From: Marinilabiliales bacterium
Lineage (GTDB): Bacteria > Bacteroidota > Bacteroidia > Bacteroidales > ML635J-15
Direction: 5' to 3'
Assembly (NCBI GenBank): GCA_002869385.1
Contig: PKTB01000014.1
Coordinates: 1-41,717 of the forward strand
DNA length: 41,717 nucleotides
In this document: positions 1 through 7,769 of the stretch, piece after piece
How the letters are laid out: each line of letters begins with the position of its first letter
Position numbering within the stretch: the stretch's first letter is position 1
Position numbers and translations under genes: made by a program
The notes under the pieces: model-generated
What the model was told of the DNA's origin: nothing
Databases searched by the model: none
The model's input: the letters and a program-made list of their open reading frames with translations, nothing else

Positions 1-13
1 AAAATGATTGAGA

Positions 14-92
14 AATTGATTAGCTCAGCAGGTAGAACATCCCGACTTTGAAGTCGGGAGGGTCCGGAGTTCGAGCCTCCGATCAATCACCG
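14..92 (+). tRNA. tRNA-like sequence with aberrant anticodon arm
   Basis: A cloverleaf can be drawn. The T arm is perfect (CGGAG, loop TTCGAGC, CTCCG at 65-81). The acceptor arm pairs 6 of 7 (14-20 with 82-88, first pair A/C mismatched), and the D arm pairs 3 of 4 (23-26 with 35-38). The anticodon arm is abnormal: a 6-bp stem (40-45 with 54-59) around an 8-nt loop CTTTGAAG (46-53), instead of 5 bp and 7 nt. The end is encoded as CCG, not CCA. No anticodon can be assigned safely; depending on register it could read TTT, TTG or TGA. The preserved pairing suggests a structured RNA. It could also be a decaying tRNA (Lys-like loop) or a tRNA-derived element. Confidence 0.5.
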
Positions 93-119
93 AGAGACTA
101 CAAATTGTGGTCTCTTTTT
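93..119 (+). terminator. Rho-independent terminator after the tRNA-like element
   Basis: GAGACTAC and GTGGTCTC form an 8-bp stem (one G-T pair) around a short AT loop, followed by six T. It begins right after the tRNA-like 3' end, so the element is probably its own transcription unit, separate from the GIY-YIG gene behind it. Confidence 0.75.
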
Positions 120-125
120 TATTGT

Positions 126-416
126 ATGACAATGACAACACATTATTTGTACATAATTTACTCGAAGAATAAAGACCGCTACTATGTTGGATCAACATCA
201 GATGATTTAGAATCTCGAATTAGGAGACATAATTCTAATCACACAGGTTATACAGGAAAAGTAAGTGATTGGAGATTGGTTTATACTGAAGAATTTGATG
301 ATAAAATATCTGCATTGCAAATGGAGAAGCAGATTAAAAAATGGAAGTCTCGGAAAATTATTACGAACTTTTTATTTGCGAAGCCACCAAAGAACATATT
401 TGTCGGCTCTAATTAG
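126..416 (+). CDS. GIY-YIG family endonuclease, small stand-alone type
   Basis: A protein of about 96 residues. The N-terminal motif LYIIYSKNKDRYYVGST gives the GIY (YII) and YIG (YVG) halves, followed by a conserved Arg region (ESRIRRHN) and the Glu-containing helix near KISALQMEKQIKKWK. This is the UPF0213/YhbQ-like class of small single-domain putative DNA nucleases. The frame stays open upstream to position 48, but that part reads through the tRNA-like element and its terminator, so I start at ATG 126 (132 is also possible). The 3' end overlaps the convergent gene by 45 bases. From memory, stand-alone GIY-YIG genes directly behind tRNA genes are common in Bacteroidota; what they do is not known. 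Confidence 0.85.
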   Translation: MTMTTHYLYIIYSKNKDRYYVGSTSDDLESRIRRHNSNHTGYTGKVSDWRLVYTEEFDDKISALQMEKQIKKWKSRKIITNFLFAKPPKNIFVGSN

Positions 417-1040
417 CTTCCCGTTTTCATCAAAACTAACATGAGTATTCTTTTTGTACATTTTGCCTTCAATTTCGTATTCTGCGTAAAGTGTACAATC
501 TTTAAGTTTTCCATTTGGATGCAAATGAACATTAGCAAATGGACTGGATTTACATGGAATATTGTCTATGACAACATTTTGACAGGGATAGAAACCCTTT
601 AGTCTTCCATTTGGATAAAGAGTTGTATGTATTCCGGTACTATACCATTTTTTATAATTTCCATTACAGCAGTAACCCTGATACTCCATGTCCTCCCCAA
701 GAAAAATCAATGTTCCTTTTTGGCCATGGTTTATTTTTGTCCATTCCGGGTATTCAACGCAATCAATTGTATAGTCGTCAGCAAGGATAAAAGTTTTTAA
801 TTCCCAATCGTTAATTAGTACAACACCACGTTTACATGGGATTCCATTTACAATAGCTTCTTTTTTTACAACTCCCTGAATTATTAATGTGTCATTGCTT
901 TCAATTAAAAATCTTACTTTTTTAAATTGGATATCATGGTAGACTACATCTTTTTCCCATTCGGTGTATTGAGAATATGCATTGATACTTATGAAAATCA
1001 ATAATATGTACGAAAATAGCGCTTTATAAAGGTTTAGCAT
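372..1040 (-). CDS. Secreted protein with NGxL toxin-antitoxin-YwqK-like repeats, function unknown
   Basis: A protein of 222 residues with an N-terminal signal peptide (hydrophobic residues 7-21, cleavage near NAYSQ). The rest is beta-rich and has repeated short motifs of the type h-x-NG-x-L (LYPNGRLKG, LHPNGKLKD, FDENGKLIR), similar to the MORN-like repeats of YwqK-type proteins. Paired motifs GIPCKRG and NIPCKSS suggest an internal repeat and possible disulfides in the periplasm. It overlaps the 3' end of the convergent GIY-YIG gene. No enzyme motif was found, and I cannot assign a function. Confidence 0.75.
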   Translation of the reverse strand: MLNLYKALFSYILLIFISINAYSQYTEWEKDVVYHDIQFKKVRFLIESNDTLIIQGVVKKEAIVNGIPCKRGVVLINDWELKTFILADDYTIDCVEYPEWTKINHGQKGTLIFLGEDMEYQGYCCNGNYKKWYSTGIHTTLYPNGRLKGFYPCQNVVIDNIPCKSSPFANVHLHPNGKLKDCTLYAEYEIEGKMYKKNTHVSFDENGKLIRADKYVLWWLRK

Positions 1041-1135
1041 AAAGTAGTATTATTTGATTTTGTAACAAAGATAATAAAAATGATGAATTGTGATTTATGT
1101 TTGATAAACAGAGTTTTAACATATGTTTGTTCACA

Positions 1136-2572
1136 TTATTTCTTTTTAAATATTAGCAGACCAAGGAATGTGAGAACTCCATTTAGCAATAACAACTCAT
1201 AGCCCATATTGTAATCTATTTGTTTCTTCAGAAGATAACTAATAATGAAGCAGATTATCGGACTGGCAACTGCAATAAACGGACTTGCTTTATCTATAAT
1301 TTGATATTTTGTAAATAAACCAAATGCATATAATCCGAGAAGAGGCCCATAGGTGTAACTGGCAATTGTAAATATAGCATCAATTATTGTTTTGTCTTTA
1401 TTTCGGAAAACGAGAATAATGACTGCCATTAGTAAAGAGAAAAGCAAGTGAGATAATATTCTTTGTTTTTTTATTTGTTTTTCTGTCTTGTTTTTAGTTC
1501 CTAATATATCAACAGTAAAAGATGTCGTTAAGGCTGTTAATGCTGAATCTGCACTGGAATATGCAGAAGCCATTAAGCCAATCAGGAATAAAATTAAAAC
1601 GACAGGTCCTAGAAGGTTTGTAGCAATATAAGGATATAGATTATCCCCTTTAATTAGTTCGGGATTAATACCATTTTTATTTGCATATATCATTAATAAA
1701 ACTCCAAGTGATAAAAACAGAATATTCACCGGAATAAATGCAAAACCATAAGATATTACATTCTTTTTAGCATCTTTTAAACTTTTGCAGCTAAGGTTTT
1801 TCTGCATCATGTCCTGGTCCAGTCCGGTCATTACAATAGTAATTAGAGCACCACTAATAAATTGTTTAATAAAATGCTGTGTGGAATTCCAGTTTTTAAA
1901 CTCAAAAACTTTTGACATATCACTGTCCTTAACAATATTGAATGTGCCTGCAAAATCAATATTAAGATCTTTTGATATAATAATAATTGTTGCAACAAGG
2001 GCAGAAAAAAGGAAAAGAGTTTGTAATGTGTCTGTCCAGATTATCGTTTTAATTCCACCTTTAAATGTATAAAGCCATATCAGTACTATTGTAAGGACAA
2101 CTGTGAGATAAAAAGGAATGCCAAGTTGATCAAAAATTGTTATCTGAAGAACTTTTGCAACTAAAAGCAAACGCATTGCTGCACCAAGTGTTCTGGAAAG
2201 AAGAAAGAACGAAGCCCCGGTTTTGTATGATGAGTTTCCAAATCTAACGTCAAGATATGTGTAAATTGAGGTGAGTTTTAATTTATAATAGAGAGGTAAT
2301 AAAACAAAAGCTACTACAAGATATCCAAGAAAATATCCAGCAACCATTTGCATATAGGTCATTTGGGTAGATTGAACCCATCCTGGAACAGAGATAAATG
2401 TTACTCCTGAAATCGATGCCCCAAGCATTCCAAATGCCACTATATACCAACGAGATTTTCTGTTACCTACAAAAAAACTTTCGTTGTTTGCATTTCTTGA
2501 AGTAAAATATGATATCAGAAGTATCACTCCGAAATAGGAAAGAACAATTGTAAGTATTAGTAATGGGCTCAT
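1136..2572 (-). CDS. Sodium:solute symporter (SSS/SLC5 family)
   Basis: A protein of 478 residues with about 13 hydrophobic segments. It has the SSS signature near the N-terminus (SFFVGNRKSRW, then GMLGASISGVTFISVPG), the TM segment with TFKGGIKTIIWTDTLQ, and ASAYSSADSALTALTTSFTVD, which carries the serines typical of the second sodium site. It is an inner-membrane transporter that should couple Na+ entry to solute uptake. The substrate cannot be read from sequence. It resembles the sugar/sialic-acid-like SSS group common in Bacteroidota more than the acetate type at 39574. It stands alone on the minus strand, divergent from the esterase gene at 2694. Confidence 0.9.
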   Translation of the reverse strand: MSPLLILTIVLSYFGVILLISYFTSRNANNESFFVGNRKSRWYIVAFGMLGASISGVTFISVPGWVQSTQMTYMQMVAGYFLGYLVVAFVLLPLYYKLKLTSIYTYLDVRFGNSSYKTGASFFLLSRTLGAAMRLLLVAKVLQITIFDQLGIPFYLTVVLTIVLIWLYTFKGGIKTIIWTDTLQTLFLFSALVATIIIISKDLNIDFAGTFNIVKDSDMSKVFEFKNWNSTQHFIKQFISGALITIVMTGLDQDMMQKNLSCKSLKDAKKNVISYGFAFIPVNILFLSLGVLLMIYANKNGINPELIKGDNLYPYIATNLLGPVVLILFLIGLMASAYSSADSALTALTTSFTVDILGTKNKTEKQIKKQRILSHLLFSLLMAVIILVFRNKDKTIIDAIFTIASYTYGPLLGLYAFGLFTKYQIIDKASPFIAVASPIICFIISYLLKKQIDYNMGYELLLLNGVLTFLGLLIFKKK

Positions 2573-2693
2573 ACTTTTTTTTGTAATGTTCAGTATAATT
2601 TTAGTTTTTCACAATCGTTTTCTTTAAAAGTTTTAATACATTTATTGTTAAAATGTTGATGTTTTAAGCTATTTTTACAAAAAATATCATAAG

Positions 2694-4346
2694 ATGAAAA
2701 GAGGAATAATCACACTGTTTTTTTTGTTAATAGGAATAATTTTTTCAAACTCTGCAATCTCTCAGGTAGCAAATTCTGGAAGTCCTGGAATACTATTTAG
2801 TTTAGATAAGTTGAGTACTGAGAATTTTTATAAAGGCAAATTAAATGACAGCTTATATTATATTAAATTTGATAAAGTTGAAGAAGATTTTGCCGAAGGA
2901 TTTTATTTTGTTGCTAATAATTCTGTATTTGCTGAAACACATGAATTTAGCATAAACAAAAAAAAGAAAACCTATTTTGTTAAATTTGATGAACAAACCT
3001 TTGAAATCAAACCGGATTTTATAATAAGTAATGAGAATATAATCGGGAAATATGGTGTAAATGATAAGTTTATCAAGCTTTTTAATCGATTTAGATGGAG
3101 TGATTATTTCGAATTTAAAATAGAGACTCCTGAACCGTTGCCAAAATTCCCTATTAGGTATAAAAAACCAATTTTCGAAGTTGAAATTCAAAAAGAGGTT
3201 TCATACGGTAAAGCTGAAGGGTATTGGGAATCATATCCGGTAGAAACAGAAACATATCTGGAAATTATAGAAAAAGGTTTATTGTCAACTGTTTCGAAGA
3301 AAGAGCTAAATTTAACAATGGATATATATACCCCTAAAGGTGATACTGTCAAACACAGGCCATTGATTATGTTTATACATGGAGGTGGGTTTTATATTGG
3401 GGATAAGAAAACTGAAGCAATGGTGGAATGGTGTAAATATTTTGCTTCTCTCGGTTATGTAACAGTATCAATTAATTACAGATTGGGATATAAATTAGTT
3501 GGACAATCAGTTGAAAGAGCCGGTTATCGAGGTTTACAGGATGCACATGCAGCAATGAGGTTTTTAGTTAAAAATAAAGACAAATATGGAATAAATACAG
3601 ATCTTTTATTTGTAGGAGGTTCTAGTGCTGGAGGAGTAACATCCTTAAATCTTGCTTTTATGAGGAATAAAAACAGACCTGAAAGTTCAAAAAAATCACT
3701 TTTTTATACTGATTTAGGTAATATAGAATCTTCGTCAAATTCAATAAAGGCCAATTTTAAAATTGCCGCAGTGATAAATATGTGGGGAGCTGTTAATGAT
3801 CTAAAAATACTGGAAAATTCAAATACATCAATAATTTCATTTCATGGTGATGCGGATAAAGTTGTTCCTATAGATTATGATTACCCGTTTCAGGATATTA
3901 AAGGTAATTTTAGTTCAGTAATTTTGGAGAAAATGTACGGATCTCTTCCAATCCATATACGAGCAAAAGAACTTGGTTTAAGAGAAGAATTACATATCTT
4001 TGAATCTGCCGGACATAGTTTGCACGTTGATGTTGATGATAATTTGAATGAGAACTTTGATTTTATTAGCGAAGAAGTCAGAGACTTTCTTTATGAAGAA
4101 GTCGTTGGCAAGGAGTGTAAGATTATTAGTAATCCTGCAACACCATTTAATAGAGCAATGCCATTTTATGAAACAACATGTACACATTATAAGGAGATTC
4201 ATTGGGCTATTGAAGGTGGAATTATTACCGGAAAAAAATCTAATCAGGTTAGAGTAATATGGTTTGATAAAGCAACTGAACATAAGCTGATACTTTCTGG
4301 TTGTTATGAGGATGGTGCAGGATTTTATGATGTATATGAGTTTTAA
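2694..4346 (+). CDS. Secreted carboxylesterase-type alpha/beta hydrolase with extra N- and C-terminal domains
   Basis: A protein of 550 residues with a signal peptide (residues 1-23, ending at AISQ). After a domain of about 180 residues that I do not recognise comes an alpha/beta hydrolase. It has oxyanion motif HGGGF at H229, nucleophile elbow GGSSAGG with Ser311, probable acid Asp388 in HGDADKVVP, and His441 in AGHSLH. This matches the carboxylesterase/BD-FAE group, which cleaves esters of small molecules or polysaccharides. A tail of about 75 residues with Cys pairs looks like an Ig/PKD-type beta domain but ends in a plain DVYEF, not a clear T9SS sorting motif. It probably acts in the periplasm or outside the cell. 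Its stop lies 5 bases before recR. Confidence 0.88.
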   Translation: MKRGIITLFFLLIGIIFSNSAISQVANSGSPGILFSLDKLSTENFYKGKLNDSLYYIKFDKVEEDFAEGFYFVANNSVFAETHEFSINKKKKTYFVKFDEQTFEIKPDFIISNENIIGKYGVNDKFIKLFNRFRWSDYFEFKIETPEPLPKFPIRYKKPIFEVEIQKEVSYGKAEGYWESYPVETETYLEIIEKGLLSTVSKKELNLTMDIYTPKGDTVKHRPLIMFIHGGGFYIGDKKTEAMVEWCKYFASLGYVTVSINYRLGYKLVGQSVERAGYRGLQDAHAAMRFLVKNKDKYGINTDLLFVGGSSAGGVTSLNLAFMRNKNRPESSKKSLFYTDLGNIESSSNSIKANFKIAAVINMWGAVNDLKILENSNTSIISFHGDADKVVPIDYDYPFQDIKGNFSSVILEKMYGSLPIHIRAKELGLREELHIFESAGHSLHVDVDDNLNENFDFISEEVRDFLYEEVVGKECKIISNPATPFNRAMPFYETTCTHYKEIHWAIEGGIITGKKSNQVRVIWFDKATEHKLILSGCYEDGAGFYDVYEF

Positions 4347-4351
4347 TTTTT

Positions 4352-4969
4352 ATGGATTTAGAAGGCAGATCAAGTAAGTTATTAGAGGATGCAGTTGCAC
4401 AGTTTACAACTTTGCCGGGAATTGGCAGAAAAACTGCTATGAGGTTTGCATTATATCTCTTAAGAAAGTCAGAAGAGGATGTGAAACAGTTTACTGAAGC
4501 AGTCCTTAAAATGAAAATGGATACGCAGTTTTGCTCTGTATGTAATAATATTTCAGACTCAGATTTATGTTCAGTATGTTCCGATAAATCTCGCGACAGA
4601 AGTATTGTTTGTGTAGTTGAAGGAATACACGATATTATTGCTATAGAATAAACATCTAAGTATAATGGCTTGTTTCATGTGCTTGGTGGTGTAATTTCAC
4701 CAATGGATGGAATTGGCACGAATGATATAAATGTAGCATCATTAATTAAAAGGTTAGAAACCGGAGAAATAAAAGAAATAATCCTTGCTCTGCCAACAAC
4801 TATGGAAGGTGACACTACTAATTTTTATATTAATCGAAAAATAGATAATTCAGAAATTAAAGTAAGTATTTTGGCTCGCGGAGTTGCAATAGGGGATGAG
4901 TTACAATATACTGATGAAATAACCCTCGGTCAATCTATTCTCAATAGAAAACCATTCGTAAGTAGTTAA
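4352..4969 (+). pseudogene. recR: Recombination protein RecR, interrupted by an in-frame TAA
   Basis: RecR works with RecF/RecO to load RecA on gapped DNA. The reading is full length (about 205 codons): helix-hairpin-helix LPGIGRKTAMRFALYLL near residues 21-37, a zinc finger with C61, C64, C73 and C76, then the Toprim domain (VCVVEGIHDIIAIE and [13 protein letters not shown]). Codon 100, at 4649-4651, is TAA. The same frame resumes at once with [13 protein letters not shown], exactly where the family continues (AIE-x-T). No indel is needed. The family has E, Q, K or N here; GAA or CAA would differ by one base. It is either truly broken or a base error. It follows the esterase by 5 bases. Confidence 0.9.
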
Positions 4970-4975
4970 TAATTG

Positions 4976-5049
4976 TACTTTTGTCAGTTAATTATATTAA
5001 ATAACACATTATTAAAATGTGTAGTTCTAAGATATTTTTTCTATTTTTG
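4976..5049 (+). promoter_or_regulatory. Candidate promoter(s) for the aminotransferase gene
   Basis: Two matches to the Bacteroidota -7 consensus TAnnTTTG lie in the recR-aminotransferase gap: TACTTTTG at 4976-4983 and TATTTTTG at 5042-5049. The second is 21 bases before the ATG and would give a short leader. No strong -33 TTG is placed at ideal spacing for either. Confidence 0.4.
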
Positions 5050-5070
5050 AGTGATTAAAATTCAAAGAAC

Positions 5071-6282
5071 ATGTTAAATAAGTTAGATTCAATCTTATCA
5101 ACGAACATGGCAGCAGCCAAACGTTCAGCAATTCGTGAAATATTAAAACTTACTCAAAATCCAAATGTAATATCATTTGCAGGAGGTTTGCCTGCTGAAA
5201 AATCTTTTACGGTAGACGATATAAAAACTTGCATGAATGAAGTTTTAGAAACAAACGGAACCAAGGCATTACAGTATGGAACTACAGAAGGGTGTGTAGA
5301 GTTGCGTGAGCAATTAGTAAAACACTATAAATCTCAAGGAGTTGAAATAGGAGTTGAAAATATTGTAATTACAACTGCATCGCAACAAGGATTGGATTTA
5401 ACTGCAAAAATATTTATTAATCCTGGTGATAAAGTTATAGTTGGATTACCTTCATACTTAGGAGGATTATCAGCATTTAGAGCATACGGAGGTGTGCCCG
5501 TTGGTGTTAAATTTGATGAACAAGGAATGGATCCTGTTGAGCTTGAAAAAACACTGGCTCAAATGGAAAATGATAATGATATGCCAAAATTTCTGTATCT
5601 AATTCCAGATTTTCAGAACCCTGCCGGAATTACATATCCTGAGAGCAGAAGACAAGAATTGCTTGATATAGCTGAGAAATACAATTTACTAGTAATTGAA
5701 GATAGCCCATATCGAGAATTGAGATTTGATGGTGTAGAGCAAAAAATGATGTATGAACTCGATAAGTCAAACAGAGTTGTAACACTTGGAACATTTTCTA
5801 AGATTCTTGCACCTGGATTTAGAATAGGTTGGGTTATTGCACACGAAAAGATCGTTGAGAAATATGTAACAGCTAAACAAGCTGCAGACCTATGTACTCC
5901 TGCTATTCTGCAAATGACAGTAGCAAAATATATGGAAAAAGGTATGCTTCAGCGAAATCTTGATAAAACAATCGATATGTATCGTATCAAAAGAGATTTA
6001 ATGTTAGATTGTTTTAGAAGCTATATGCCCGAAGGTATTACATGGACAGAACCACAGGGAGGTTTATTCTTGTTTCTAAATTTACCTGAAGGTATGGATT
6101 CTGAGGAGCTTTTCCATATAGCTATAAAAAATAACGTTGCATTTGTTATTGGTAAAGTATTCCATTGTGACGGTAGTGGACAAAACACAATGAGAATGAA
6201 CTTCTCATTTCCAACACATGAGCAAATAGATACAGGTGTAAGAAGGTTAGCTGATGCTATCAAAGTTATGCTGGGAGACTAA
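5071..6282 (+). CDS. PLP-dependent aminotransferase class I/II (2-aminoadipate/aromatic-type)
   Basis: A protein of 403 residues with fold-type I PLP features: NVISFAGGLPAEKSF near residue 30, PDFQNPAGITYPESRR in the middle, IEDSPYRELRF, and the PLP lysine K244 in TFSKILAPGFRIGW, whose Arg contacts the phosphate. The N-terminal part resembles the aminotransferase domain of MocR-like and LysN (2-aminoadipate) enzymes rather than AspC. The likely role is a broad-range transaminase for aromatic, branched or aminoadipate substrates in the cytoplasm. Its stop overlaps the stop of the convergent symporter gene by 4 bases. The exact substrate is not readable. Confidence 0.88.
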   Translation: MLNKLDSILSTNMAAAKRSAIREILKLTQNPNVISFAGGLPAEKSFTVDDIKTCMNEVLETNGTKALQYGTTEGCVELREQLVKHYKSQGVEIGVENIVITTASQQGLDLTAKIFINPGDKVIVGLPSYLGGLSAFRAYGGVPVGVKFDEQGMDPVELEKTLAQMENDNDMPKFLYLIPDFQNPAGITYPESRRQELLDIAEKYNLLVIEDSPYRELRFDGVEQKMMYELDKSNRVVTLGTFSKILAPGFRIGWVIAHEKIVEKYVTAKQAADLCTPAILQMTVAKYMEKGMLQRNLDKTIDMYRIKRDLMLDCFRSYMPEGITWTEPQGGLFLFLNLPEGMDSEELFHIAIKNNVAFVIGKVFHCDGSGQNTMRMNFSFPTHEQIDTGVRRLADAIKVMLGD

Positions 6283-7709
6283 GAGTTTAGTTTTCGTTCT
6301 TTCCCATTCCTTACCCAAATACCTAAAAACATTGCAATTGTAGCAACAATTGTAGCTGGTACGAAGGCTATTTTTAGTATTCCGCTATCATCGATTATAA
6401 AACCGTAAGCGAACAAAGCTGCAATTACAATTGTTCCGGCAAGTATACTAGAAAATGCTGCAAACTTGTATTTATAAACATCCTTTTTAATGAGTGCTAG
6501 TAAGGTTACAGGAGTAAATATTATGTTTAAAGTTATTCCAGCAATAAAAAGTTCGACAATATCTGCCATGTAAAGAGCCATACCAAGTGCCAGAGCACCA
6601 AATACTACAACAGCAATTCTCACTTGTTTGAAGACTTTATCGTTAGGTTTTCCTTCTGTTTTCCATGAAGAGAAATCTCTTACTGCTGTCATTGCAACAA
6701 TATTTAGGAAGCTGTCAGCTGAGGACATAAGTGCAGCTAAAAGCCCAATTACTGCAAATCCAAGGAAAATAGCATTTGTATTATTCTGTAAAAATAAATG
6801 AGTAGCATGATCAGGGTCTATTCCTGCGCCAAAGTCAACCCTTAATGCCATACCTACAAGTGGAAAAATAATATAAAACGGCAACATAAATGCACCACTT
6901 AAAAGGCTATTTCTTTTAGCCGTTTTTTGCGAATTTGCTGCTAATGTTCTTTGCCAGATATCCATACGTGTTAATACAGATGGACTTAGTAGTATAGGTA
7001 ATGCAATTAAAAACACTAGTCCTTCGTGTGTTCCATTTAAAAAGCTTGGTGGCAATTGTTTCAAATTTTCGAAACCTGATGTGTCTGACCATACTCCAGG
7101 AATAAATATGGCAATAATCATTAATATTATTACAACAAACTGGATTGAATCAGTTATAATGACTCCCGATAGGCCTGCAAATGCGGTATAAATAATTACC
7201 ACTAAAAATGATATACCTGCAGCTGCGACATAACCTACATCAAAAGCAAAATGTAATAATGTAGCCATGCCAACAAACTGAGCAGCTGTCAGAAAGAAGA
7301 ATATTACAATATTAATCCCACTAATAAGGCCAGAGAAAGCTTTAGGGAATTGAGATAGCTTGTGTTTTTTTAAATAAGATCTGTTTAAGAATTCAGCAAA
7401 TGAGTAGATATTTTGTTCTGCGCCAATCTTACGAATTTTAGCTGCAAAGAAATAAAGAATTATAAAACCAATTACATAAGCTACACCAATAGCAATGGCT
7501 GCAAATCCGGAGGCGTAACCCATTGCTATAAGCCCCATGCTTGTTCCACCACCAACAAAAGTAGCCAGTGTTGTAAATAGTAAAGGTAGTAATTTAGTAT
7601 TACGATTGTTAATTAGATAACCATCAAAATCCTTTTTCTTGACATATTTAATTGTAAAGAAGATTAATAACAGTGTATATACTGCAATCCAGAAAACAAA
7701 CCAATTCAT
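6279..7709 (-). CDS. Sodium:solute symporter (SSS/SLC5 family), second copy
   Basis: A protein of 476 residues with about 13 membrane segments. SSS features include DFDGYLINNRNTKLLPLLFTT, TFVGGGTSMGLIAMGYASG, GLSGVIITDSIQFVVI and ALMSSADSFLNIVAMTAVRDF, where the paired serines belong to the Na+ site. It is clearly a different branch from the symporter at 1136 and from the ActP-like one at 39574. The substrate is unknown; the convergent aminotransferase is a hint of amino-acid use but no more. A minus-strand TATATTTG (-7 type) lies at about 7727-7734, some 20 bases before the start, next to the helicase terminator. Confidence 0.88.
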   Translation of the reverse strand: MNWFVFWIAVYTLLLIFFTIKYVKKKDFDGYLINNRNTKLLPLLFTTLATFVGGGTSMGLIAMGYASGFAAIAIGVAYVIGFIILYFFAAKIRKIGAEQNIYSFAEFLNRSYLKKHKLSQFPKAFSGLISGINIVIFFFLTAAQFVGMATLLHFAFDVGYVAAAGISFLVVIIYTAFAGLSGVIITDSIQFVVIILMIIAIFIPGVWSDTSGFENLKQLPPSFLNGTHEGLVFLIALPILLSPSVLTRMDIWQRTLAANSQKTAKRNSLLSGAFMLPFYIIFPLVGMALRVDFGAGIDPDHATHLFLQNNTNAIFLGFAVIGLLAALMSSADSFLNIVAMTAVRDFSSWKTEGKPNDKVFKQVRIAVVVFGALALGMALYMADIVELFIAGITLNIIFTPVTLLALIKKDVYKYKFAAFSSILAGTIVIAALFAYGFIIDDSGILKIAFVPATIVATIAMFLGIWVRNGKERKLNS

Positions 7710-7733
7710 AATGCATAATCTTTATGCAAATAT

Positions 7734-7763
7734 AAAAAAAAGCTGCAGTTTAATACTACAGCT
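7734..7763 (-). terminator. Terminator of the DEAD-box helicase gene (minus strand)
   Basis: On the minus strand AGCTGTAGT and ACTGCAGCT pair (9-bp arms, one weak pair) around ATTAA, followed by a run of eight T. It lies 7 bases beyond the helicase stop. The T run abuts the probable -7 box of the next minus-strand gene. Confidence 0.7.
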
Positions 7764-7769
7764 ATATTT

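Noticed and set aside
14..92. Suppressor tRNA that reads the in-frame stops
   Set aside because: The loop CTTTGAAG contains neither TTA nor TCA in any register that could act as an anticodon for TAA or TGA.
48..125. Longer N-terminus of the GIY-YIG protein
   Set aside because: This part of the frame runs through the tRNA-like structure and its terminator; the GIY-YIG domain starts just after ATG 126.
1136..7709. A single transport operon formed by the two sodium symporters
   Set aside because: They lie 4 kb apart with plus-strand genes between them and belong to different branches of the family.
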